A stretch of 64,000 bases of DNA from Galbula dea (GCA_013399015.1 VWZX01010081.1:3020736-3084735); one strand, 5' to 3'. Shown: positions 13,010-24,695, counted from the stretch's first letter. Program-made: numbers and translations. Notes: a model not told the origin generated them from the letters alone.

Positions 13010-13768
13010 TGTCAAGGGGCAAGGCTGGGCTGACCACCAACCCATTGATAGACACTCCCTGTTTACCCCCTTTTCTCCCCCCTCCCCCAGGAAGGGAAAG
13101 GGGATAAGAGAGACAGAGAGATTTGTGGATTGGAAAATAAAACTAAAACCACTTTAATAATAATAATAATAATGATAAATGAAAACTATACAAATATGTA
13201 CAGAACTCAATCCCAAACCCAGCCCCACCTTGATGGCAACTACGTCCCCACTGATACTGCAGCAAGGCCTCAGCAGCAGATGGGAGCCAGGCTCAGGGGC
13301 TGGATCCTGCTACTGGATGCAGGAACTTGTGGATCAGGATGGAGGGCAGAACAGACAGAGTTCTCCCCTAATGCTGCCCACCAAAGTGCAGGAGAAGAGG
13401 AAGACCAGAAAGGAAGAACAATCTAGCAAGGGGGAGCTGCCCCCCAGTTTATAGATCCAATATGATGTATATGGGTTGGAATACTTTAGTTGGTCAGTTT
13501 GGGGTCACCTGTCCTGTCTGCTCCTCCATGAAGGTGCAGCCTTTACCCTGCACCCCCCAACATGAGACACAAGATTTAGCAGTGACCTTGCTTTGCTTTA
13601 CCAATCCCTGGTAGTAAATCTAAACATTAGGCCTTATCACTGCTAGAAGCTGGCAGTGTCTGCAAAAACATGCTGCTAGTTTCAGAAAGTGCAGTTTCTC
13701 AGAGGAGCTTTAACTGAAAAGTAAAATCTCTGAACAGAATTAGTTCTGTTCTAACCCAAACCAGGACA
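13010..13768 (-). mobile_element. Solo endogenous retrovirus LTR, minus strand
   Basis: Reads on the minus strand from TGTCCTGGTTTGGGTTAGAA (complement ending 13768) to ..CCTTGACA (complement starting 13010), so it has the TG..CA ends of a retroviral LTR and a length of 759. It shares ordered blocks with the plus-strand LTRs at 21230 and 43471: the opening TGTCCT(G/A)GTTT, the TGAAGC/GAGGAG..CACTTTCT block, the GCAGTGAC/GATTAGGC block, and GGTGACCC..CTG. No internal gag-pol-env sequence lies beside it, so it is a solo LTR left by recombination. I see no clean target-site duplication (CATGC left, TAAGC right). ERV class cannot be fixed from this alone. Confidence 0.85.
13156..13173 (+). repeat. 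(AAT)6 microsatellite, right copy
   Basis: Counterpart of 11121-11138 with the same number of units. Confidence 0.9.
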
Positions 13769-14020
13769 TAAGCCCAGCTAGAGTCTTGGCTTCCTCATGG
13801 GGGCATCCTGGTAGCTGCAAGCTTTCCATCAAGTCCCCAAAACCTCTGTTTGGCTACACTGGAGTTTGATTGCAATGTGTGCAAACTTTGGCAATATGTG
13901 CTGCTTCTCAACTCCACTCAGAAGCCCTCCTTATGTAGGACTAATTCATTGGATCATTCCCCCCTTACCCTCTCACCCTGCCTCTCTGACAATCCTCCTG
14001 CAGCAAAGGCCACTGCAGAA
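13769..14020. other. Spacer, nothing recognised
   Basis: About 250 bases between the LTR and an old CR1 fragment; no repeat or gene recognised. Confidence 0.55.
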
Positions 14021-14220
14021 AATCACAGCAAAACACAGGCTGGAGGTCACCCAGTTCAGCCTCCTGCTAGAAGCAATGCCAACTTCCCAGGGAGGTCAGG
14101 GTGCCCAAGGACATCTCCAGTTGAGTTTAGAAAACCTCTACAGCCTCTCTGGGCTCCTGCTCCATGTTCACCATGACAGTTTCTTTTTCTATGTCAAGTT
14201 TCAATCTCCTTTGTTACAAC
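14021..14220 (-). mobile_element. Old, diverged CR1 fragment
   Basis: Reversed CR1 of an older type. AATCACAGCAAAACACAGGC corresponds to the 3' tail. GGTCA..CAGTTCAGCCTCCTGCT is the '..TGGACTAGATGACC' region, CATCTCCAGTTGAGTTTTG-like sequence matches the 'GTCGAGTTTTGAGTATCTCC' block of old CR1s, and CAGCCTCTCTGGGCTCCTGC matches 'AACCTCTCTGGGCAACCTGT'. Many differences and small gaps, no coding capacity. Boundaries are approximate. Confidence 0.6.
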
Positions 14221-14223
14221 AAG

Positions 14224-14634
14224 GGTGGGAAAGGGTCTAGAGCACAAGTCTTCTGAGAAGTAGTTGAAGGAACAGGGGTGGTTTAGTCTGGAGAAAAGGA
14301 GGCTGAGGGGAGACCTTATCTCTCTCTACAACTCTGTGAAAGGAGGTTGGAGCAAGGTGGGGGTTGGTATCCCAAGTGACTACCAAGAGGACAAGAGGAA
14401 ATGGCTTCAAGTTGCATCAGTGGGTGTTCAGGTTGGATATTAGGAAAAATTTCTTCACTGAAAGAGTGGTTAGGCATTGGCACAGGCTGCCCAGGGAAGT
14501 GGTGGAGGCACCATTCTTGGAAGTGTTCAAAAAGCCTGTAGATGTGACACTTTGTGACATGGTTTGTGGCATGGGGGTGTTGGGTCAACAGCTGGGCTTG
14601 TTGGTGTCAGAGATCTTTTCCAACCTGAATGATA
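14224..14634 (+). mobile_element. CR1 LINE 3' fragment
   Basis: Sense orientation, starting near GGGTCTAGAGCACAAGTCTT (ORF2, '..LERVQHKSYEERL' region) and running through the ORF2 C-terminus (residues like FFTERVVRHWHRLPREVV are intact around 14450-14510) to the 3' UTR and CTTTTCCAACCTGAATGATA. It sits 5'-to-5' against the older minus-strand fragment at 14021-14220. Confidence 0.93.
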
Positions 14635-14787
14635 CCCTGCTGAGGTCTGCCCTCCTCCTAAGCCACCCAGCCAGCCCCTGCTGCCTCAGTTTGCCTATTG
14701 GGATTTGGTGGAGGTTGTCTTGATGGCTATGCTAATATTGAGCCAAACAGGACTCCTGGCTGTCCCACAGCTCCCAGAGGGTGTCCT

Positions 14788-14955
14788 CCTGTTGGGGTGA
14801 CAGTCACAATCTGCCCTTTGCAAACCAGTGCTGGCTGCTACCATGACTTCCTTGTCCTTGGTGTGTGTGTTGCTCCATGATTTTCCTCAGGCACTGGGGT
14901 GAGGCTGACAGCCCTGGACCTCCCTAGGCCTCCCTTTTTACATTTGTTAATGATT
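14788..14955 (-). mobile_element. Ancient CR1 ORF2 fragment (reverse transcriptase N-terminal part)
   Basis: Read on the minus strand, an open frame contains KKGGLGRSRAVSLTPVPE, which matches the '(K)GDPGNYRPVSLTSVPGK' block at the start of the CR1 reverse transcriptase domain; the DNA also matches on either side (GGGGTGAGGCTGACAGCCCT). Unlike every other CR1 piece here it is internal, far from the 3' end, so the remainder of the insertion has been lost or is unrecognisable. It lacks later catalytic motifs and cannot encode an enzyme. High divergence suggests an old insertion. Confidence 0.65.
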
Positions 14956-15009
14956 TCAGGTGCAGAAAGGTTCAGAAAAATCTGATATTTTGGCCAGAGC
15001 CAGGACTTA

Positions 15010-15037
15010 CTTTTTTTTTTTTCTTTTCCTTTTTTTA
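15010..15037 (+). repeat. T/C-rich tract
   Basis: Twelve T, then CTTTTCC, then seven T. Low complexity; the reverse strand would read as an A-rich run but no retroposed gene lies beside it. Confidence 0.7.
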
Positions 15038-16714
15038 TCCTATTATCCTGAAATTTCCTTCTCATTTTTCTCTCCAGTATTGCCTTTTGCATCAGAGCTT
15101 AAGGGAAAGTTCAATAAGCAAAAAGACAACAACTTCACTGCATATTATTTCATTAGTTCCAGAACCAACCTCACTAATTCCTCTGCCCCTTCTATTTACA
15201 TTCTGCATTTGCAGGCAACTACTGTGTCCTTTGCTTTAATAGTTGTTAAGCCATGCCATGCATATTTAACACTTAATCATTTCTCATTAGTTCATCTTTC
15301 CAGTTCCTGGCTCACTTTTGTGAATATTAATTAGTTTGTGAAGAGCTTTGTGTATCTATGGGCCTCAGCCCTGCCTTTATGGAAATTGAGGGAAAATTCC
15401 AGTTCAAGGGAGCAGGCAGCTCCTAGTCCAACTGTGACATCTCTGGAGAGGAAGGAGAATAATATCAACCTCTCTCCTCTTGCTTCAGAGCATTTCTGTC
15501 ACTTCTCTGGGGCCCAACTGCTACTGACTCCCCAAAGATTTCCAGCTGTGGGCACTGATTTTTACTACTGAAGAAACAAGAGTAACAACTTCTCTCAATG
15601 AGCTGGAGATGCAAAGGAGCAATTTATAGAAAGAAGGAAGAAATATTTTTGTTAAGGATTGGAACAGACAAGTTGTTAAACAGCTGCTTGGTTAACAGCA
15701 TAAATATTGATCAATAGCACAGAGTAATATTGAAATAAATGTTCTTTCTCATAGAAAGCTATGGCTAAGCCAGAAAATTTACACCAGAATTGTAAAGAAT
15801 GAAAAAAATGGTGACAGCTAACATGGAATTAAGAAATAGAAGGCAAAAATGCAAGGAATGGGAGAAAGAGGCAAGGTTCCTACTTTTGAAATAAAATCCC
15901 TTGATTCTGTTCTCATTTTAAATTCTTTCTTTGACTGGTCCTTTTCTATTTCTTTAGTAAGATGGAAACACAATCACCTTTTCTGACCCAATCAAACATC
16001 TTAACAGGGCTTGATTTGGAGAAATACTTGCTTTCATTTTCAAAGTCAAAAGAGGAAATCCATTTTTATCCCAACTGAGATAAAATGATGATGATGGTCA
16101 ATTACCTATTACCTTTTAAATGCTGTATGCTTTAAATACTGTGCAGTCCCTAAATCATGAGAGGAAATGTTAGCTAGAACAAATCAAAGGCAGGGAGGAA
16201 GATTTTCAGCTTCTAAAAAGAGTTCGTAGCGGTTATTAGATAGGTCACCTTCAACTTCTGTACTACAGAAAGCACTTATTTTTATGCAGAGTCCTCTCTG
16301 ACAGAGGGGTTTGTATTTTCCTTTAGGATAAAAAACAAATGGTACTGAAACTCCTTCCAGTCCCCAAGCTCATTCATTATGTTGAGAGAACTGGAATATT
16401 AGTGCAGGAAACAAAACATCTGAAGAAGCAAATGGAGGTGGTTACGGTCGAAAAATGTTATTAGTTTGTTCCTCATCCTCCCAATGCTCCCCACACAGGA
16501 GGGGGACATGGATCCTTGAGCAGAATTCTAGGTCTGCTGCTCTCTCATGGATTAAATCTTTTTTTCTGTTTCTTTTTTTTCAATACAAAAGGAGAAGCCC
16601 ATGTGAGAAACACTGCTCTTCTGCTGCAAAGAAATTCAACAGCGTGCTCACGTCTGGCACGGTCTTGTTCGGCGTCTGAAAACAGTGGCGTTAGCCTCAG
16701 GTCTGCTTCAGATA

Positions 16715-16722
16715 ATTTGCAT
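16715..16722 (+). promoter_or_regulatory. Octamer (POU) motif in CpG cluster
   Basis: ATTTGCAT, a perfect octamer-type POU motif, 25 bases right of a six-CpG cluster (16643-16690). Such 8-mers occur by chance about once in 33 kb on two strands; the position next to the cluster is what makes it notable. Confidence 0.3.
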
Positions 16723-17042
16723 AGTTCTAGCTGAGTGGCTCCATGAAAGAAACAGAGGGAGGGAGAAAACAAGGAGGACTTGCAGGAGGTGCTTTTCAAA
16801 TCCAGCTGTAGGACATCTTCATTTCTGTGCCTTAAAAGTGCATTTTCCACTTGCAGTAAGAAAGATGTGGGCTCCAATCTCGGAGGCTACCTTATGTTTC
16901 TAAAGCAGTGAATCCTTCAGAGGAGATTTATATCTGACCTTTGGAACCACCATCATCTTCAGAGGAGATGAGGGCTTCCCACAGAGCTGAATAACTCTAG
17001 CAATCATTGAAATACATGTTCTTTTTAGCTATTGTTTTAATG

Positions 17043-17226
17043 AACACTGGAACAGGTTGCCCAGGGAGGTGGTCGAGGCTCTGTCCCTGGAGGTATCCAA
17101 GGTGAGGCTAGACAGGGTTCTGAGCAACCTGATTTAGTTGGGGATGTCCCTGCTCACTATAGGGGGGTTGGACTAGATGACCTCTGGAGGTCCCTTCCAA
17201 CCCAGATGATTCTATGATCTATGATC
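17043..17226 (+). mobile_element. CR1 LINE 3' fragment
   Basis: Begins ACACTGGAACAGGTTGCCCA (ORF2 C-terminal 'HWNRLPREVVEALSL'), then 'GGGGGGTTGGACTAGATGAC' and the tail TGATTCTATGATCTATGATC. The octamer tail is present and slightly degenerate. 5' truncated to about 185 bases. Confidence 0.95.
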
Positions 17227-20200
17227 TAATGTGCTTTAGAATGGAAACATTTTTTTTTTTACTCATGATAGGTACAAATACAACATCCTTCTGATGCCTT
17301 TTAGCTTAAGGAGAGCACAAGGGAAAATAATCACTGATGCAGCTTGGAGAAAGTCCACTGGAATGAGTGAAACTTTTCCAAAGGTACCAGTATATCATCA
17401 CTGTAAGGGCATGATGACTTTAGTTCACCTTGTGTAATGGCACAGAAACTGACACCATCAGTTGGTAACACAACAGGGAATTGTGGTTCACAACACTTCA
17501 TGCATGCTCCAAGACCTGGAGAAAGCTGCTGCCAGTTGGTAAAAAAACCCCAATCCCCTTGTTTCTACTGGATTTGTGCATTCTTGAGTAATGGATTATC
17601 TAATTAAATTAAATGGCTCACTAATATTGTTACTAAGGTTATTATTAATTGTTGGATGAGGTGGTTCAGGCAATTCTGACATCTTGAGCAAACAACTGGC
17701 TTGCTGTTCTGCATTAATCTAAGAGAGAAACAAAAGGCCTAAAAAATAGAAAATAAGTCCATCCAAGGATTTCAAACAGATTTTAATCTATCAAATCACT
17801 TAGTTTCATTGCAACCTGTAAGGCTAATTGCCTGTTTATCCCTATTTGACACATGGCTGAACTAAAGAGGGGTTTGGAGCAGCTCCTGTATGAGAAGGGA
17901 CAAGGTCTTATCAGATTGGGAAAGACAGTAACTATAAAAACATGAAGAGCAGAAAGAAGAATAATTACACATTATTTTCCAAAATACAAGGACTAGAAGG
18001 GACTCAAACAGAAGCAGGAAACAAGTTTTAAAAGCAGGGCCAAACAGTACCTTTTGAGGAACATAAAGTCATTCACATCCTTTTCAAAGATCAGCAGTTT
18101 GGAAAACAAGTCTTTGTCTAACCTATACCTTCAGAAATAGCAGTGGATGTATGATGAGGATCAGAGGCAGGGAGAAGAGCTACTGGGGGAGAAGAGGTTG
18201 TGGGACAGTCTTATCCACACAAATAACCTGGTTGCAGGTGAATAAGACAATATCTTTAGAGCAGAGATGACCCACAGGCTATACAGTGACATATATGGTA
18301 CTTCTTTACCTAAGGCATTTTAATCCTGGAGCTCATTGCCAAAGAATTTTGTGGAAACTGAAAGAATCAAGTGACTTTAAAAGGTATTAGGAAGATTAAT
18401 CAGGGCTGCCAGGCATGGTGCAAATGGAACCAATCCTCAGTAAGGTCCTAAACTGCTTCTTGCCTGAGTTCAATGAATATGCCAAGAGTAGGTTTGCCTC
18501 ACAGTCCTCCTATTTCTTTTACTGTTACTGGAAACTGCTGGAGACAGTGGTCCCCTCCAGCCCAGAAGGTTTTGTGTTGTTATCAAAGGAGGACACATGA
18601 AATCCTGCCCCTCCCCTGAAGTCAGCATGTATTCTATCATTGCCATCACTGCATCCAGCACATCACCCCAGAAGTTCACCTCATATACTCCAATAATGGC
18701 ATCTATTCATCCCAAATATTATAGTGATAGCCATGTGAGAGCCACAGAAGAGGCTGAGTCTCTTGCAAAAGCCAACATTGCCTAGACCTTCCACAATCTC
18801 TATTCCAACACTCCTCACCTCCCAGGGAAGCAATAAAACAGATCTTGGCACATTTCTGCCCATTTCCAAGACACAACTGTTTCTGATCATTTGCATGAGA
18901 AACCAAATCTTATTATCCACAATCCTCTGTGATATGCATTGTGAAAAGGTGATTTTTCACAGTAAACTAATATTCCAAACCCTCCAATAAGGTTAAGGTG
19001 TTATTCAAAGCATCATGAACAGATAAAGCCCCCTTAGGGCTGTGTGAGCAAGCTGCAGGCTGGCCAGAGCTGTGCTGAGTAACAAGGCAGCAGCATCCAC
19101 ACAAGAATGACAAACTTGCCAAAACAACTACTAGGATATAATCTCCATAATCTCCAGTCTTCTCTCCTGCCAGATCTGAACTGATTACTCCTTGCAACCA
19201 CATAAATAGCCTCTTAAAATCATCAGTTATTGTTGTATCCCCAGGTGCCAAGGGATGTCATGGAGGCAAATGGACAGGGAAGAAAATGCTTGCTCTGCAA
19301 AGGAGCAGATTCTGCACTCAGCAGTGAATGAAGTTTCCACATTGCATTGAATTATTTCTACTTCCAAATATTATCTCCCCTTGCAGAATAAAAGTTCTGT
19401 TTGAGTAAATCACTGTGTCAGGGAACATGCATCATCATCATTCAACTTGCACTCCAATAATTGGATGTGGGGAGTTTCCTCATGCTCATGTAAGAGATCC
19501 AGAAGATATTTCTCCAGGAACTCCAGGGAGTGTAGTTATCATGATTATCATCAGGCAATTGCTGTCTAGCTACTGAAGGAGAAGAGACCTTGAGTTGCAT
19601 TACTTGCATCATAACACTGACATTAAGAGTTCAATTATCACATAATATCTGCTTGTTTATCCTGGTTTACTATTTAACTTTCTAGTATGCATAAAGGGAG
19701 AAAGCAACAATAAACACAGAGAGGGCAAAGAGCAACAATAAGAATGTACATGGGATGAATGCATAATCATTAGGATTTGAAAACTTAAGGTAAAAATAAC
19801 AATAAGCAATTGAGAGAAGAAGACCCAGAGCTCTTTTTGGAGAGCTTCTGCAACATCTTCACATTTTCCCTGCATTCTAGCTTAATAAACACTTAAAACA
19901 CAAAAAGCTACTTGTAATCACACAACTAATCCCACCATGAATCCAGAAGGCTCCAGCAAAGTGCTGTTCATTCTGACTCACTCCAGCAAAGCACTTAACT
20001 CCTGCTTAGTTGTAAGCACTTGAGAATCCCTCTTTGACCTCAGGAAGATTTAAACATGATTAAAAGAAAGTGTATCTTTAACCTGCCATGGGGTTTGTTG
20101 TTCAGGCACATGGAGTTTCAATTTATGTTCTGTCTACAAAGAAGGAAAAAACAGTATTTCTGTAAAATAGAATGGTACTAAAATAAAGATATTCTCAACT

Positions 20201-21229
20201 ATTCTGAGGAAGCTAAAATCCTGTAAGACACAGGTCACTTGATTCACTTATCACCATGTACTGTCAATTAAATCACATGTGGTTACCATATAAAGAGTAC
20301 TGTCATTTGCCATTTGTCATATACCTCTGGACATCTCCTTCTCAGATTCTTACCTGTAACTGCACCTTACTCTGTTGTGAACAGGACAAATGTTGCCATG
20401 ATTTGGAACCCCAGGACTTACAGAGCTGAGCTGTCAAGATCATTTTTTGATGCTACTGCTAATCCTACAGTTAATTAATTTGAAGGCATCCCATTCTGTT
20501 CCAAAGGAAGGTTTTCCTCAGAAAAGAGGATGTTTTGTGGTTGGTGCCAAAATAGACTGAGACAGTTCAGAGGAAGCAGAGTTTCATACAAACATGAAAG
20601 TATCAGCAATTTCTTACATTTACTGAATCTCTAAGAAACACTGGGAGGCTTTGGTTGCCTTTGTCACTTTCTTCCATAAAGATGCAAAGAGATAACAAAA
20701 AATAACAGGGAAGGCACAGGGCTTTAGGCCAAGGTGTACACAGTATAGGATATGTATACCTAGACTTATTTAGTCTCAGAGATTCCCATTTCTTAGCCTT
20801 TAATCAGGTCTTTTACTATCTTTGGCTATATGCCACCCAACACTTCTGATCTGTAAATAACTGCACATTAGTGACAGCAACTGTAACTGAGTTTAGTGCA
20901 ATGTGCTAAGGCTGAAAGATCAACATCTCCACAAAACACTTTTTGTGCTGGTTAACCTCACCACAACCAGCTCAAGAAGAACTAGGGTTGAAAGGGAAGA
21001 ATAACATTGCAGAGGTAAACCAGGAAGCAAGATAGGTAGGAAACAAAATAGCCAGGACACTGAACACCCTGCTCTTCCTCTTCCCTCAGTCAGTGTGGCA
21101 GCCATGTGGGCAGTTCATGTTGCAGTTTCCTACTGCTAATCAAACTGGCTCATCAAGTTCAAAAGATTCACAGAGGGTTTTTTCAAAGTCAGCTAATTTG
21201 CTGAGGACTGGACTTCATTCCTAGCAGAC
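17227..21229. other. Single-copy non-coding stretch (4 kb)
   Basis: No gene, CR1 or LTR recognised. A T-run lies at 17251-17260. Open frames are 94 codons or fewer and look random. Base composition is AT-rich with very few CpGs. Confidence 0.6.
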
Positions 21230-21888
21230 TGTCCTAGTTTGAGTTAGAACAGAACCAGTTCTGTTCAGTGACTTCACTTTTCAGCTCAGTCTCTTCTAAA
21301 TAACTGCACTTTCTGAAGCTAAGAGCATGTTTTCACAGAGAGAGTCTGCTTCTAGCAGTGACAATGCTAGATGCTTAGAGATAGTAGCAAAGATTGGTGT
21401 GCAGACCAAGGTCACTGCTAAATCTTGGGTACCACATTGGGGTGCAGGGAGGAGCAGCCAGGACAGGTGACCCTAAGCTGACCAACAAGGGATTCCATTC
21501 TATATGTGTCATATTCAGCTGAGGGATCATGAGGGTCAGCTTCTCCTCTTCAAAGGCTAGTGTCAGAGAAGAACTCAGTCCCTTCTGCCTTTGATCCTGA
21601 TCCACATGTTTCTCAATCCAGTTCCAGAATCCAGCTCCTGAATCCACTCTGGGACTTCTGTCACAGCATCAGTGGTGCCCATCAAGGAGTTGGGTTCAAT
21701 ATTGTCTGTACATATTTGTAGATCTTTCATTTTATTGTTCATGTTTTAATTAAAGAGGTTTTCATTTTCTTTTCCAATCCATAAATCTCTCTCCCTTATT
21801 CCTTTGCTCTTTCCCTTGGGAAGAGAGAGAGGTTCACAGAGAATACCTGTCACTTGTCTACTGGCCAGCCCAGCCCAGCCTGGTGACA
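21230..21888 (+). mobile_element. Solo endogenous retrovirus LTR, plus strand
   Basis: Starts TGTCCTAGTTTGAGTTAGAA and ends ..CAGCCTGGTGACA, giving TG..CA ends and about 659 bases. It parallels the LTR at 43471 block by block (CAGTTCTGTTCAG.., ..AGCAGTGA.., GGACAGGTGACCCTAAGCTG, ..AATCCATAAATCTCTCTCCC, ..CCAGCCCAGCC..). A putative polyadenylation signal (ATTAAA near 21749) lies in its 3' half. No retroviral protein remnants flank it. No convincing target-site duplication (CAGAC left, GACAT right share only GAC). Confidence 0.85.
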
Positions 21889-24088
21889 GACATACAACAC
21901 TGTCCCCTGGGCTGATAGGTAGCAGCAAGCTAGGGAGGTGTTTACATGGCTTTTAAAACTAAAAGGCAGCCTTGCCACATTCAGTGACCTCTAAAGTGAG
22001 CAGAATTGCAAATGGCAAAGATTGAATTTAATTCAGTACCCAGGATGCCACTAATGTGTTACATGCATGATCAATGAGCAGAACTGGGATGTGAAAAGTG
22101 CTGAATATTCAGGGCAATGAAATTCTCTAACCCTAATTTCAAAGATAAAATACCATTTTCACTTTGACAAGACTGGTTTGGGTGTTTTCCAAGAATACTG
22201 ATGCACAAAAAGCTCATTAGAAACCTTAAACTGAATGTACAACCACTGTCCTTTGTCAGGCCTGGAATTACTTAGGGTGTAATTGGTTATGTTCATATGA
22301 CTTATTGGCTGTGGTGCATATAACACAAGGAGCTATCCCTGCCAAATCATCCTGAGTAGCTTGCCACATTGTTATTGTAACCTTCAGACACCTTCTCCCA
22401 CCCCTGGAGTTTGTTGCTGCCACTTGAGGTTCTCAGCTGCACTTAAGACTTCCTGGCTTTGTCTGATCAGGTCCTGTGGAAGCAGACCCTGCAGTTTGAA
22501 TGCTACAGAGGCAGAAGAGCAGCAAGCACAGATCTGCCTTTACCAGAGCTGTGGGAACACTGCAGATACAGAGTGTGCACTCTCTCCACCAGAAGGGATT
22601 GTTACAATCAGGCAATTAGGGTGGACCCTGGATGATGCCACCTGTCTGAGTTATGGCAGGGAAACTGACTCCTTCCTCTGTCTGTCCTTCACCAGCAATT
22701 CATCACCTGCTTGCTTCAGGTTGTTGGCCCTTAAGACAAGAGCTGTAGAGCAGGTGATAAAAAGTAGTGTTGTAACCTGTGCAATATTTATCATTCTCTG
22801 GTTCAAAGCCAGTGTGAGCTCTCAGTGGCCTGGGCTCAGGTTCATGAAATCCACCTGTACTGGATCCATCCATCATGATAAATCCAAACCATGTTTAACC
22901 TAAGATCAGAATTCTACAGTCCTGCAGAGAAGGTTAAAAATCCACTGGACACAAGAGCAGTTGTGTCCAGCAGAAGATCCATCCTTGATAATCAAGAACA
23001 ATTCACCAGGACAGTCACTGATTCATTTGGGCAGAATAGACCAGATCAGGAGTAAAATGTTGCACTCCAGTAGGGAAGAAATCACATCCTTACTGACATT
23101 GGGTCACATCTTGTATCATTTCTTTCACTAATTTTTACTTTTATCCAAATCCCTTCAAGAAATCTCACCTTGGTTTAATTTTCTGTCTACTTTTGTGCAC
23201 ATTTTTATTGTTCTAAATTTACAGTAGAGGTTTTTCTAGGAGATAATCTGCTTGGAGCCAGGGTTTCTTTCCAAACCATTCCCATTTTCCTTTAAAAATC
23301 CATATTCCAGTTCCCTTTTTATTACTTCAGTTCCTTTGAATACTAACAAGTGTATTGAGAGTTGTCAGCATGTAGCTTTCTAATATTACCTTGCAAGTAA
23401 AATGCCCTTTATCTTTCCAGATAAAAACCTCTTTCTTAGTGGCATTACTCTTTTTCCACATCACAATATTCTGGAATATAAAAGAAGAAGACACAACACA
23501 TGCTGGTTTCTCAGAGATCTGTTACCACAGCTATACATTCATAAAAGCTTTTTGGGACACTATTCCCTTCCTTAGGAATCTCATACTCCACAGATATAGA
23601 GGGTTAAGCTCTTAACTGGAAAGCCAGAGGCACATACACCTGAGCAGTGATGATGCAGAAAGGAGGTCTGTGAAATTACAAAGCAAGAACACAGGTTGTG
23701 GTGACTCACATTTTGGAGGAGCAAAGAGAGCTGTGTTTTGACTGCAACACCTGCTTGAGGAGAATTTTAGGGTTTGGGTTTGGTTCTGATATCACAATGC
23801 ACTTTCTCTGGCCTGCACATTTTCTGTTTGGCTCAAAAGATGGGAATTTCATGTATTTGAACTCCAGACAGGGAAAAGATGAGAGAAATTGATTGGAATT
23901 CATGATATTTTCACACATGGCAGGCAGTGCAATAATTATCTCCTGAACTCAAGATATCATTACCACAAAATTGGAACTGGAAACTACTTGTTTATTCTGC
24001 AAATTGCCTTCAACAAACAGAAACAGCAGCATAGGCCACAAAGACAGGTGGTAAATTAATCCAAAGTATAACTGGAGAATTAAGTGAG
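21889..24088. other. Single-copy stretch with a 180-codon open frame
   Basis: Holds the longest open frame outside repeats: 22361-22903, plus, 180 codons. Its translation is rich in Ser, Cys and Leu, has a short hydrophobic run (SSVVTCAIFIILWF) near residues 134-147, and resembles no family I know. There is no upstream promoter-like or CpG-rich sequence, and in 64 kb such a frame can occur by chance. The rest shows no repeats or genes. Confidence 0.5.
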
Positions 24089-24695
24089 TGTCATGCTTAA
24101 AGCCCAGCTAGCAATTAAACCCACAGAGCCACTTGCTTGGGAGGGATGTTCCCCAGTGGGATGGGGGAGAGGACTGGAAGGGTAAAAGTGGGAAAACTCA
24201 TGGGCTGAGGTAAGAATAATTTAATGATTACAGTAAAATACTATTCTAATAATTGAAGAAATTGTAATGAAAGGGGAAACAGCAAAAAGAGAGAGAAATA
24301 AAACCTGAGGAAAACAAGTGATGAAAATGAAAAACAATTGCTCACCTCTAACCTACTGATGCAAGTTCCTGAGCAGCAGCCCCTGGGCAGCTTTCCACCT
24401 GCTTTATACACTCAGCATGATCTCCTATGGTGTGATCTATCTCTTTGGCCTGTTAGGTCAGCTGTCCTGGCTGTGTCCCCTCCCAACTTCTTCTGCCCCA
24501 CCACCACCATCCCCAGCAGGGCAGTATGAAAAGCCCTTGACTTAATGTAATAAACATTGCTTAGCAACAGCTAAACATCAGTTTTAAGCTAAAACAACAT
24601 TTAGCTAAAATCAGCTAAAAAGTGATTCTCATCCTAAATCCAAAACAGCCCTGCACCAGCTACTGGGAAGAAAATTAACTTGATCCCAACTGAAA
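24089..24695 (-). mobile_element. Solo endogenous retrovirus LTR, minus strand
   Basis: Reversed LTR of the avian TGTCCTGGTTTCAGCTGGGAT type. The plus strand runs from TGTCATGCTTAAAGCCC through TTTAATGATTACAG, GAGAGAGAAATAAAACCTGA, CAATTGCTCACC, TTTATACACTCAGCATGA and GTCAGCTGTCCTGGCTGTG to GAAGAAAATTAACTTGATCC, ending AACTGAAA. The expected last bases (CCAGGACA on this strand) are missing or degraded, and a CR1 tail begins six bases later. TTTATACA near 24410 is a candidate TATA region. No internal viral sequence is present. Confidence 0.85.

Larger units (their letters stand above)
11651..13549 (+). repeat. Duplicated block, right copy (starts at gap)
   Basis: Second copy of 9616-11514, beginning at the first base after the gap, mid-way through the CR1 fragment. 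Sequence continues past 13549 into the rest of the LTR without a break, so this copy belongs to the right-hand contig. See the left copy for the two differences seen. Confidence 0.97.
14956..17042. other. Single-copy stretch with two candidate regulatory patches
   Basis: Contains a T/C-rich tract (15010-15037). 15060-15400 is dense in TAAT/ATTA words with homopolymer-free, balanced sequence of the kind seen in conserved non-coding elements. 16225-16890 has about 11 CpGs, six of them within 16643-16690, plus an octamer ATTTGCAT at 16715-16722. No open frame over 124 codons and none recognisable. Functional role is inference. Confidence 0.45.

Noticed and set aside
9616..13549. A genuine tandem segmental duplication
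   Set aside because: Both copies end exactly at the N run, differ at only two seen positions and have equal microsatellite length; unmerged assembly overlap is simpler.
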